Of a stretch of 23,050 nucleotides of DNA, positions 16,066 through 23,050 are shown piece by piece (the first letter of the stretch is position 1; every line of letters begins with the position of its first letter). The DNA lies in NCBI GenBank assembly GCA_900549975.1, contig URQK01000017.1, positions 1 through 23,050 on the forward strand, given 5' to 3'. A program made the translations under genes and the position numbers. Origin of the DNA: an uncultured Mollicutes bacterium. GTDB lineage: Bacteria > Bacillota_I > Bacilli_A > RFN20 > CAG-826. The notes under the pieces were generated by a model, which saw only the letters and a list, made by a program, of their open reading frames with translations, searched no databases and was not told the DNA's origin.

Positions 16066-18126
16066 TTAGGCTCCTTTCAATTCATTATCTTTGTTAGTTA
16101 CATTTGTACAATCATTAGAAATTTCCATTGTTGCAATATCTAAGCTTGTATAGAACACGTTATTTTGAACAGTTACATCATTAGATGTACGAATATTCAT
16201 TATTAACGCTGTTGTTCTTTTTGAATAATGGAATAAATTATTTATTACATTGGTATTGCCGTTGGCAAGTAGCCATAAAGGTGTTCCAGATCCATTGAAG
16301 AAATAATTATTTTTAATTTCTATATTTTTAATAGTCCCAGTAACACAATTTGAAGTAGAATTACCATAAGCAAATACACTTAAGTCACCACCACGATTAG
16401 TTAAGAATTTGTTATTTTCAATCTTAATATCACTAGGAACAATTGCTTCTTTAAATGAATCATTAACCGCTAAGACTTGAATAGCGCCCATTACTACATT
16501 TCTAAATGTACAATTAGTAATTTCTGAGTATCTAGTTTGTAATAATATTCCTCTATTTCTTTTATTTTGAATTAAACAGTTATTGAGTTTCATTCTAGTT
16601 GCTTTGGTATCATTACCAATACAGAGTCCTTCAACAATTTTCTTAGATGGTCTTTTATTAACTGTAATTGTAAATGTTGTACCAGCTTTAATAATATCAG
16701 TGATTGTGAATGTATCTATTTCTTCCATATTATTGGTATCATAAATCACAATTTTATCACCAACTTCATAGTTATTAATTGTGCATTCATTTTGTGTTTG
16801 AGAAGCCACGATTTCTCTTGCGCTTGCATCAACACTTGATACTTTTAAATAGAAAGATTTAATATTTAAAGCATCATCATGACTTCCTGATAAAGTAGAA
16901 TTAGTAATTATCAAATCATTTTCTACACCAATTGTATGAATTATATCTGCAGTACATGTCATGATTCTTTTTGAACCTGGTTTAGGTACATAATTAACAT
17001 GATTTAAATATAAATTTTTACCACGATCCGCTCTTAAACCCATCCCACCTGCTGCATAAATATTTACGTGTTCCAAATAAACATTATCACAATCTTGGAA
17101 ATAAAATCCGAAATTATCATACATTGTATAAGCTAATGAGACCATTGTTCCTACAACCGGTGTTTTATACGATGACCAAACGAAGTTTTGATTAATTCGT
17201 ACTGATAATTCATGGTTTATTTCATCATAACTTAATCCTAAGATTCCTTTGTAGCGATTATTGGTTGATGATGTTGGCGTATTATATACAAGGTTAGCAT
17301 TAGTATTAGGAACATAAGCTTTGGCATTTTCATCATAGTAACATTCCATATATGATCCATATTTACCTTGCCAATTGTTATAAATAGCTTGCGTTAAATC
17401 AAATTCATCAGAAATACTTAACTTAACAATTGTCTCGCCATTTTTTTCTTCAAAACTTTTAATTTCCCCGGCAATAGCAGGAGAATATTTCATATCAAAA
17501 CTGATGTTATTTATATGGACATTTTTAGAAGCTTTAGCTTCAAAATATGTTCCCCACCCAGAATATAAGAATGTTGTTCCTTCATCTCCTACTAAGTAAA
17601 GATTTTCAATGCTTGTTGCGTCTACCTTTGCAGAGAAAGGATATGTAGTGTTTTTCTTAAACTTAATAATTTTATTACCTTCATTATCTTTTATACTATT
17701 TATAAATAATGATAAGGTTCCGGAATTATTTAAAGCGTCTGGTGTTATTCCAATATCTTCAGCATTATATATAGTTCCTTCCGTAGGAACTTCATATAGT
17801 ACTTCATTTTCAAAGCGATTTTGATCAATTCCCACTTCACTTATATTTGATAATCCTAAATTTTCTTTAGCTTTCATCTTAGTAGAAAAAGGACTATTAC
17901 TTAGATTATTTAAAATATCTTTGGTATCCATTTGCTCATTATCATCAATTGAAGTTGATGGTGGGGTTACTGTACTAACCGAATCACTAACTGATGGGCT
18001 AGATGATATTGGAGAATTAGAAGAAGAATTGTCTTTACTAGTCGAATTACTAGCGCTTGTATTGTTACAACCAACTAATAATAAAGGCATTAATAACAGT
18101 ATAATTTTCTTGTTAAATTTTCCCAT
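16066..18126 (-). CDS. Surface lipoprotein with GH110-like parallel beta-helix
   Basis: Lipoprotein of 686 residues: signal peptide with lipobox LVGC (C20), a Ser/Thr/Pro-rich linker to about residue 65, then a right-handed parallel beta-helix to the C-terminus with repeated short NN.xF/NVxI turns. It has CTADIIH (D394) and HDDALN (D417, D418), again 23 residues apart, and NKRNRGILLQ (521-530). These match the pattern in the adjacent larger paralogue and recall the acidic trio of GH110 alpha-galactosidases. It lacks the Ig-like and CBM9-like domains of that paralogue. AGGAG precedes the ATG, nine bases after the binding-protein stop. It is probably a surface glycosidase that trims the glycan before import; other beta-helix activities such as GH28-type or lyase cannot be excluded. 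Confidence 0.75.
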   Translation of the reverse strand: MGKFNKKIILLLMPLLLVGCNNTSASNSTSKDNSSSNSPISSSPSVSDSVSTVTPPSTSIDDNEQMDTKDILNNLSNSPFSTKMKAKENLGLSNISEVGIDQNRFENEVLYEVPTEGTIYNAEDIGITPDALNNSGTLSLFINSIKDNEGNKIIKFKKNTTYPFSAKVDATSIENLYLVGDEGTTFLYSGWGTYFEAKASKNVHINNISFDMKYSPAIAGEIKSFEEKNGETIVKLSISDEFDLTQAIYNNWQGKYGSYMECYYDENAKAYVPNTNANLVYNTPTSSTNNRYKGILGLSYDEINHELSVRINQNFVWSSYKTPVVGTMVSLAYTMYDNFGFYFQDCDNVYLEHVNIYAAGGMGLRADRGKNLYLNHVNYVPKPGSKRIMTCTADIIHTIGVENDLIITNSTLSGSHDDALNIKSFYLKVSSVDASAREIVASQTQNECTINNYEVGDKIVIYDTNNMEEIDTFTITDIIKAGTTFTITVNKRPSKKIVEGLCIGNDTKATRMKLNNCLIQNKRNRGILLQTRYSEITNCTFRNVVMGAIQVLAVNDSFKEAIVPSDIKIENNKFLTNRGGDLSVFAYGNSTSNCVTGTIKNIEIKNNYFFNGSGTPLWLLANGNTNVINNLFHYSKRTTALIMNIRTSNDVTVQNNVFYTSLDIATMEISNDCTNVTNKDNELKGA

Positions 18127-18135
18127 GTTTTACTC

Positions 18136-19869
18136 CTATTTAGCGGCTTTATAACGTGCTAAGGCTGCATTATAATATTCAATTAATTTATCGGCTTTAT
18201 ATCCTTTTATCGTATTAATGAATTTATTATAGCTTTCATCATTATACGGATCCGCTCCTTCAGTATTACGAATATAACAAGCTTCAAGATACTCAAGTTG
18301 TGGATCAAGTGCCGCTTTGATAGTAGTAATATCGGCATATTCATCACCAGTCATCTTAATTTCTGCTGGTTCTGGTCTTTTTAAGTATGGAACATAAATT
18401 TGTGACATTTCATTTAATTCATGAATAATATCATCATTCATTTTTTCAACAAAATCTTTTGACCAGTATAAAGCTGAAGCACTATTAACATTTGGAGTAA
18501 TTGTTGCACGATATTGTTCTTGGTTACCGGTCCAATCACTAGGAACATTAAATGTCCATGATGTATGTTCATCGTTATCCCAAGTCCAGTTTTCACCTTC
18601 AACGCCATAAGAAATAAGTTGAGTACCTAAATCACTATACATAATATCCACTAAACGCGCTACTTCACGAACATATTTTGAATTTTGTGGAATACATGCC
18701 CCATCTGGTTTAAAGTAACCAAAGTTAACTTGTAATGGCGTACCATTGTAATAAGATGATGTTAATGGGCCGAATGTTGTATAATTCTTTTCTAAATCAT
18801 AGCCAACAATTAAATATGCCGCCGCTCCTACGAAGCAACCAAGACGATTAACTTGACCTTTTTGTGCAAGTTGGTTATCTGTTTTATTCGAGAATGTATC
18901 TTTATCCATTAAACCTTCTTTCCATAAAGTATTCATAAATTGTAAATATTTACGATATGCTTCTGTATATGGAACATAAGTGAATTTTGAATAATCTGAT
19001 TCAATTTCAGCAGCTGGAGAAACATATCCATAGCTTGCTAAAATAAAGTTTCTTAAATGTTCTAATGCTTTAGAAGTAATTGGAATTTCATCACTACTAT
19101 CATCATTTAAATTAGCGTCTAATTCTTTAAATGCTTTTAAAACATTTAATAATTGTTCTGCAGTTTTTATTTCATTTGCATTTGGAAGTTTTGTCCCTTT
19201 ATAGCCTCCAAATTCATTATTGATGTTATCAATCCATTTTTGATTAATAAACATTTTAAATGTTAAGTCACGAGCAACATCAGAAACAGATAATGTTGAA
19301 TACATCTTTCCATCACTAAGAGATGCGGCTTTCACAGCATCTTCTTTTGATTTATCAATACCAAAGTTTGTTTCTAAGCCTTTTTTATAATTAGGCATGT
19401 AATTATCAATAACATTGCCAATTTCCAATTTTTCACCTTTAACATTTATTGAATAACTGTCATCATTTAAAGGAACATAAGCATCATAACCTTTTTCCGC
19501 ATATGTCACTAATTCCGCAATAGAGTTATTAAATAAGAATAAATCCGGAATTGTATCTTTAGAATTCCAAACACCGGCACGCATATTAGAATATGCTGAA
19601 GTATCTGGAGTCGTAAACTCAAAATTCAAGCCAGTAATTTGTGATAAATATTTAAACATTACTTGATCTTTATATTCTGGGTTTGCGGCACTATGAGGCG
19701 CAAACACTTTAATGGTTACTGGTTCTTTAACAATTCGGTAGGGATTATCTTCTGTTCCATTTAATAAGAAATTATCTGGATCATAATTATCTCCACCACC
19801 ATTACAGCTTGTTAGCATTCCTAAACACATCATAGAAATAGCTACTGCAATAATTGATCTTTTTTTCAT
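18136..19869 (-). CDS. ABC transporter sugar-binding lipoprotein (LplA-type, CUT1)
   Basis: Extracellular solute-binding protein, 577 residues, lipidated at C22 (lipobox LTSC). After the linker it has the family 1 binding-protein pattern: TIKVFAPHS near the N-terminus, a long two-lobe body, and aromatic-rich stretches (NWTWDNDEHTSW) that could stack on sugar rings. The size matches the large binding proteins that go with LplB/YtcP-type permeases and import oligosaccharides. AAGGAGG nine bases upstream gives a strong start. It lies 17 bases after the second permease gene and directly before the two beta-helix lipoproteins, so importer and surface enzymes are made together. The ligand is probably the oligosaccharide released by those lipoproteins (inference). 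Confidence 0.9.
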   Translation of the reverse strand: MKKRSIIAVAISMMCLGMLTSCNGGGDNYDPDNFLLNGTEDNPYRIVKEPVTIKVFAPHSAANPEYKDQVMFKYLSQITGLNFEFTTPDTSAYSNMRAGVWNSKDTIPDLFLFNNSIAELVTYAEKGYDAYVPLNDDSYSINVKGEKLEIGNVIDNYMPNYKKGLETNFGIDKSKEDAVKAASLSDGKMYSTLSVSDVARDLTFKMFINQKWIDNINNEFGGYKGTKLPNANEIKTAEQLLNVLKAFKELDANLNDDSSDEIPITSKALEHLRNFILASYGYVSPAAEIESDYSKFTYVPYTEAYRKYLQFMNTLWKEGLMDKDTFSNKTDNQLAQKGQVNRLGCFVGAAAYLIVGYDLEKNYTTFGPLTSSYYNGTPLQVNFGYFKPDGACIPQNSKYVREVARLVDIMYSDLGTQLISYGVEGENWTWDNDEHTSWTFNVPSDWTGNQEQYRATITPNVNSASALYWSKDFVEKMNDDIIHELNEMSQIYVPYLKRPEPAEIKMTGDEYADITTIKAALDPQLEYLEACYIRNTEGADPYNDESYNKFINTIKGYKADKLIEYYNAALARYKAAK

Positions 19870-19886
19870 AAGTTATTTCCTCCTTA

Positions 19887-20753
19887 TTATCCTTTAACTC
19901 CACCAATGGTAACACCCTTTTCAAAGTATTTTTGGAAAAATGGGTATACAACCAATAATGGAAGAGATGATACAACAATAGTTACATATTTTAATTGTTC
20001 TGATAAATTAACATCTGCTCCAGATCCTAGTGATGATTCATTAGAAACAAGAATACTATTTAACACATTTTGAAGTGGCATTAAATTAATATCTTGTACA
20101 TACATTAAAGCGTTAAAATATGAATTCCAATAACCAACAACAGCATATAGAATCATAACGGCAATGATTGGTCTACATAATGGTAATACAATGCGAGTAA
20201 ATATTCGAACATCGCCACATCCATCAATCATCGCTGCTTCTTGCAGTTCTTTTGGAATAGATGATTCCATATATGTTCTAATAACGATAATGTTAAACAC
20301 TGATATGCAACCTGGTAAAATAATTGCCCACATCGTGTTATAAAGATGTAATTGTGTAATTAACAAATATGTTGGAATCATACCACCAGAAATAAACATC
20401 GTTAAGACCAAAAATAAATTTAAGAATTTACGGCCTTTAAAGTCTTTTCTAGAAAGCGGATAAGCACAAAGCATTTGACAAGTTACTTGAATAATAGTTC
20501 CAATGAATGTGTATTTTATTGAATTCCAGAATCCTTTCCAAATACTTTGATTTTGTAATATTTGTTTATAACCATTTAACGTAAATTGTTGAGGAAAAAT
20601 ACCAACTTTACCCGCTACAATAGCATCCGCGGAAGAAAACGAAGAAGCTAATACATTTAATAAAGGGAATAAGAATAATATAGCTATAACACTTACAATA
20701 ATAATGATAATAGTATCAAATACTTTATCGCCTTTTGTTCTTGTAATATTCAT
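19887..20753 (-). CDS. ABC sugar permease, YtcP/LplC-type (CUT1)
   Basis: Inner-membrane permease of a carbohydrate ABC importer, 288 residues, with about six hydrophobic helices. The cytoplasmic EAA loop is visible as ELQEAAMIDGCGDVRIF near residues 169-185, where the ATPase docks. The N-terminus (FLFPLLNVLASSFSSADAI) and C-terminus (FFQKYFEKGVTIGGVKG) are typical of the YtcP/LplC subfamily. ATG at 20753 has AAAGGAG eight bases upstream; a TTG at 20759 would be too close to that site. It lies 15 bases after the first permease gene and pairs with it as the second half of the channel. No ATPase gene is present, so a shared MsmK-type ATPase encoded elsewhere is likely. Confidence 0.93.
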   Translation of the reverse strand: MNITRTKGDKVFDTIIIIIVSVIAILFLFPLLNVLASSFSSADAIVAGKVGIFPQQFTLNGYKQILQNQSIWKGFWNSIKYTFIGTIIQVTCQMLCAYPLSRKDFKGRKFLNLFLVLTMFISGGMIPTYLLITQLHLYNTMWAIILPGCISVFNIIVIRTYMESSIPKELQEAAMIDGCGDVRIFTRIVLPLCRPIIAVMILYAVVGYWNSYFNALMYVQDINLMPLQNVLNSILVSNESSLGSGADVNLSEQLKYVTIVVSSLPLLVVYPFFQKYFEKGVTIGGVKG

Positions 20754-20768
20754 ATTCAAAACTCCTTT

Positions 20769-21749
20769 CTACCACAATGAATTATCCGACACTTTGCGGG
20801 ATACAAAGTTTGCGAGACATAATATGATAATATTCACAACCGAATTAAATAATCCAATTGCCGTAGCATATGAGAATTGTCCCATTCCTGATGATCCTTT
20901 TGGGAAAGAAATATTATAAACATAAGTGGCTATAATTTCTGAAGATGATAAGTTTGTACTTAATTGCATTAAATATACTTTTTCAAATCCAACACTTAAG
21001 ATATTACCAATTGACATAATAAACATAATAATTGCTAAAGGAACAATTTGCGGTAAATTAACGTAGATTATTCTTCTAAATCTTCCAGCTCCATCAATTG
21101 TTGCAGCATCATGTAAGTTAGGATCAACATTGGCAAGTGATCCCATATAAACAATAGACCACCATCCTAAACCTTGCCATAATCCAGATACGACATAAAT
21201 CATACAAAAGTAATCTGGATTTTCCATTAAGTTAGATGCATCAAATCCAAAAAAAGCAAATAATCTTGTAAAAATTCCGCTATCAGTTTTAAAAAAGGCG
21301 AATAACATACCAACTAAAACTGAAACAGAAATGAAGTAAGGAGCATACATAATGGTTTGTACTACCCTTTTTACTTTTTTTATGCGTACTTCGTTTAAGA
21401 TAAGCGCGTAAATTATTGGAAGTATTGAGTTGAATATTATAGAAGCTACAGATAATACCAATGTATTTTTTACAATAGACCAAAAGTTCGGCTGAGTCAT
21501 AAACGTATAAAAGTGTTTAAAGCCTCCCATTGATGTCCATGGTGAATCAAATATGCCTTTAAAAGATGAATAATCCTTAAAAGCAATAACTAATCCTCCA
21601 AGTGGAAGATAATGAAAAATTAAAACATATAAAAACGTTGGTAACGCCATTGCAAATAGCGCTAGTCCCATTTTAGAATACCATTTGCGTTTTGCTGGTG
21701 TTCGCGATAATGTTTCAATATCTGTTCTTGACATAATATTTGTTTCCAT
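20769..21749 (-). CDS. ABC sugar permease, LplB-type (CUT1)
   Basis: First permease of the oligosaccharide importer, 326 residues, about six membrane helices. It begins with a short cytoplasmic tail and the typical FHYLPLGGLVIAFKDYS segment after helix 1. The EAA loop is DAATIDGAGRFRRI, near residues 214-227. It is the first gene of the importer/glycosidase unit. ATG at 21749 has GAGAGG (21763-21758 on the minus strand) eight bases upstream; the ATG at 21773 has no such site and lies next to the likely -10 box, so 21749 is chosen. Transcription should start from the promoter near 21778-21807. Confidence 0.93.
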   Translation of the reverse strand: METNIMSRTDIETLSRTPAKRKWYSKMGLALFAMALPTFLYVLIFHYLPLGGLVIAFKDYSSFKGIFDSPWTSMGGFKHFYTFMTQPNFWSIVKNTLVLSVASIIFNSILPIIYALILNEVRIKKVKRVVQTIMYAPYFISVSVLVGMLFAFFKTDSGIFTRLFAFFGFDASNLMENPDYFCMIYVVSGLWQGLGWWSIVYMGSLANVDPNLHDAATIDGAGRFRRIIYVNLPQIVPLAIIMFIMSIGNILSVGFEKVYLMQLSTNLSSSEIIATYVYNISFPKGSSGMGQFSYATAIGLFNSVVNIIILCLANFVSRKVSDNSLW

Positions 21750-21757
21750 AATCTTAA

Positions 21758-21763
21758 CCTCTC
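21758..21763 (-). promoter_or_regulatory. Ribosome binding site that decides the LplB-type permease start
   Basis: GAGAGG on the minus strand, eight bases before ATG 21749. It excludes the in-frame ATG at 21773, which lies upstream of the site. Confidence 0.7.
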
Positions 21764-21777
21764 TATTGTTCATCTAT

Positions 21778-21807
21778 ATTTTAAATGAAAGGGCTAACAT
21801 TATTCAA
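21778..21807 (-). promoter_or_regulatory. Promoter of the importer/glycosidase unit
   Basis: On the minus strand TTGAAT (21807-21802, -35) and TAAAAT (21783-21778, -10) are separated by 18 bases. The -10 box ends 29 bases before the chosen permease ATG. A cre-like site fills most of the spacer. Confidence 0.55.
21786..21799. promoter_or_regulatory. cre-like (CcpA) operator inside the importer promoter
   Basis: TGAAAGGGCTAACA matches the cre consensus TGWAANCGNTNWCA at 13 of 14 positions; the only change is G for C in the central CG. It lies between the -35 and -10 boxes of the leftward promoter, where a bound CcpA would exclude RNA polymerase. Confidence 0.65.
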
Positions 21808-21815
21808 TAGTGTTA

Positions 21816-21846
21816 TTTGACATTAAATATATACTTTTTTGACATT
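21816..21846 (+). repeat. Direct repeat pair near the importer promoter (regulator half-sites)
   Basis: TTTGACATT occurs at 21816-21824 and again at 21838-21846, with starts 22 bp apart, about two helical turns. The second copy continues the longer motif ATACTTTTTTGA that is repeated near the other promoter. The pair lies just upstream of the leftward -35 box, the usual place for an AraC-type activator. Confidence 0.6.
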
Positions 21847-22037
21847 TAGCATTATTTTTACCAACTATTTCCAATACTGAAACACATTGTTTTTTAACAT
21901 ATTTAATTAATTTTTTGATTAATAGTAAATTTACTAATTATAAAAGCCTATTTTATGTGTAATTATGCCATAAATATGTCATTTGTATTAACGAATATTA
22001 TTTATGTTTTTTTAATAATGACATATATTAATAAACA

Positions 22038-22074
22038 AATATACTTTTTTAAATTATTATATACTTTTTTGATT
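22038..22074 (+). repeat. Direct repeat pair at the regulator promoter
   Basis: The ten-base motif ATACTTTTTT occurs at 22041-22050 and 22061-22070, exactly 20 bp apart; the same ten bases also occur at 21831-21840. The 22061 copy runs into the -35 box of the rightward promoter. Two half-sites on one helix face fit binding by an AraC-type dimer, probably the adjacent regulator acting on its own gene. Confidence 0.6.
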
Positions 22075-22098
22075 TTTGATAAATAATTAGTGTATAAT
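22069..22098 (+). promoter_or_regulatory. Promoter of the second AraC-type regulator
   Basis: TTGATT (22069-22074, -35) and a perfect TATAAT (22093-22098, -10) are 18 bases apart. AAGAGG (22108-22113) precedes the ATG at 22122 by eight bases. The -35 box overlaps one direct-repeat copy, which suggests autoregulation. Confidence 0.65.
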
Positions 22099-22121
22099 GT
22101 ATGTTGTAAGAGGTTTAATTT

Positions 22122-22988
22122 ATGACTAACGAACTGCTATTCACACAAAGTCTATTCTTTCGAAATTTATCTGACGAATTTAATTCTGATTTACGTGCTT
22201 CAATTATTGGTTATGAGCAATGTAATAAAAACAAACCAATAATTGATTCTAATAAATCTTGCTATGTATTTCATTTTGTAATTCATGGAAGTGGCTATAT
22301 TTATACCAATAAAAAATTAGATGAAGTTCATGGAGGAGAATGCTTTGTCATTACCCCTAATTCACATATAAAATATCGCCCTAATCCTAAAAATCCTTGG
22401 GAATATATTTGGATTGAATTAAATGGTAACATGATTACAAAAATATACGAATGTCTTGATTTGCCCTCACACAACATGCACATTGATATTTCTAATAATT
22501 TAGAAAACATAATTGAATTATTAAATCAATTATTTGATGAATCTGAATTCATAAAAAATTCAAATGCTGAAACTTTACGTGTCAATTCTATATTACTTAG
22601 AGTATTCTCTTATCTCATAGAACAATATGGTATTGAAAAACATTCTCCTTTGTTAAGTAAAAAAGAAATTCAAATAAAAAAAATTATCGAATATATCGAT
22701 AATAACTATACTTCATCTACTTTAAGTGTTAAAAAAATTGCAGATTACTTTTATTTTGATCAAGCTTATTTAACAAGAATATTTAAAAAAAACATGGGTA
22801 TGTCACCCATGAAATATATTGTATATTTAAGAATGGAACGAGCATTAGAACTTATTAAGAAACAAACATTTTCAATTTCTCAAATTGCTTACGCCGTTGG
22901 ATATAAAAATCAATTTTATTTTTCTAAAGAATTCAAACAATATTTTGGAATGTCACCATCAAAATATTTAAATAGTCCTATTTCTTAG
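22122..22988 (+). CDS. AraC-family transcription regulator (cupin sensor)
   Basis: Sugar-responsive regulator of 288 residues. Residues about 20-110 form an AraC-type cupin sensor (HFVIHGSGYIYTN, then GGECFVITPNSHIKYRP). A helical linker follows, and residues about 183-284 carry the two helix-turn-helix units (LSVKKIADYFYFDQAYLTRIFKK and ISQIAYAVGYKNQFYFSKEFK) ending in the family signature FGMSPSKYL. It is transcribed away from the importer unit and shares its control region, so it probably activates that unit in response to an imported sugar. AAGAGG eight bases upstream supports the start. It differs from the PocR-type regulator at 6136, so the locus has two AraC-type proteins with different sensors. 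Its last 11 bases overlap the end of a convergent partial gene. Confidence 0.92.
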   Translation: MTNELLFTQSLFFRNLSDEFNSDLRASIIGYEQCNKNKPIIDSNKSCYVFHFVIHGSGYIYTNKKLDEVHGGECFVITPNSHIKYRPNPKNPWEYIWIELNGNMITKIYECLDLPSHNMHIDISNNLENIIELLNQLFDESEFIKNSNAETLRVNSILLRVFSYLIEQYGIEKHSPLLSKKEIQIKKIIEYIDNNYTSSTLSVKKIADYFYFDQAYLTRIFKKNMGMSPMKYIVYLRMERALELIKKQTFSISQIAYAVGYKNQFYFSKEFKQYFGMSPSKYLNSPIS

Positions 22989-23050
22989 TTAAATCTTTGC
23001 GCTCATGATTATCAAAAGAAGATGAATCAAAATATGCTTTGTCTTCTTTT
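22978..23050 (-). CDS. C-terminal end of a convergent unknown gene (partial)
   Basis: On the minus strand an open frame enters from the window edge and stops at TAG 22980-22978 after 23 visible residues, a hydrophilic tail with aromatic and charged residues ending in KDLTKK. It overlaps the end of the AraC-type gene by 11 bases. The tail looks protein-like but is too short to identify, and the reading could be chance. Confidence 0.45.
   Translation of the reverse strand, partial: KEDKAYFDSSSFDNHERKDLTKK

Larger units (their letters stand above)
21774..22121. other. Divergent control region, 348 bases, no gene
   Basis: This very AT-rich region separates the importer unit (leftward) from the second AraC-type regulator (rightward). 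It holds a leftward promoter with a cre-like site inside it, a rightward promoter, and two pairs of direct repeats, one near each promoter. The middle (about 21850-22030) is A/T-rich with no repeat, ORF or RNA gene that I can support. Confidence 0.8.

Noticed and set aside
13046..18126. Beta-helix proteins as polygalacturonases (GH28) or pectate lyases
   Set aside because: The DDA.N segment alone resembles GH28, but the preceding TADxxH 23 residues earlier and the NRGxLxQ segment fit the GH110 pattern better. This is a preference, not proof.
21829..22074. Repeated T-tract motif as a CRISPR array or IS terminal repeat
   Set aside because: Copies are only about 10-13 bases, irregularly spaced, with no unique spacers of constant length and no transposase or cas gene.
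23014..23050. Inverted repeat AAAAGAAGA / TCTTCTTTT as a terminator of the AraC-type gene
   Set aside because: The perfect nine-base arms are 19 bases apart, contain few G/C, are cut by the window edge, and may simply reflect Lys-Glu and Ser-Ser-Phe codons of the minus-strand frame.

Overview
The window is AT-rich (roughly 30% G+C by eye) and looks like a Gram-positive anaerobe of the Bacilli/Erysipelotrichia/Mollicutes-related gut lineages. The signs are strong AAGGAG-type ribosome binding sites, lipoprotein signal peptides with Gram-positive lipoboxes, CcpA-type cre-like sites, a CUT1 sugar importer of the LplB/YtcP type, and a stand-alone flavodiiron protein. TGA appears to be a true stop (the kinase gene ends in an ATGA overlap with the next start), so this is not a Mycoplasma-code genome. 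The taxonomic placement is inference.

Layout. Positions 1-1346 hold the tail of an unknown plus-strand gene, its terminator, and a single-gene unit for a flavodiiron protein, closed by a terminator shared with the convergent minus-strand genes. From 1374 to 21749 thirteen genes run on the minus strand as one carbohydrate-use locus, read right to left in two transcription units. Unit 1 (21749 to 6136) encodes two ABC permeases, a large sugar-binding lipoprotein, two paralogous parallel beta-helix lipoproteins, a third lipoprotein of Ig-like and carbohydrate-binding-like modules, a GH127-like and a GH78-like glycosidase without signal peptides, and an AraC-type regulator with a PocR sensor domain; a terminator overlaps its last codons. 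Unit 2 (6065 to 1374) encodes an L-fucose-isomerase-family enzyme, an FGGY kinase, a DUF4432/mutarotase-like protein and a class II ketose-bisphosphate-type aldolase. At 22122 a second AraC-type regulator is transcribed divergently, and the window ends in the C-terminus of a convergent unknown gene.

How the genes may work together (inference). The beta-helix lipoproteins, which carry an Asp...Asp-Asp pattern like GH110 galactosidases, would trim a complex glycan at the cell surface; the CBM-like lipoprotein and the binding protein would capture fragments; the permeases would import them with an ATPase encoded elsewhere; the cytoplasmic glycosidases would release L-rhamnose-, L-arabinofuranose- or related sugars; and the isomerase, kinase and aldolase would cleave the sugar to three-carbon or smaller products. 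The 348-base divergent region carries direct-repeat motifs at both promoters and a cre-like site inside the importer promoter. A second cre-like site precedes the isomerase unit.

The most interesting points are this self-contained glycan locus with a non-standard isomerase/kinase/aldolase set, the tandem GH110-like lipoproteins, and the architecture of the divergent control region.
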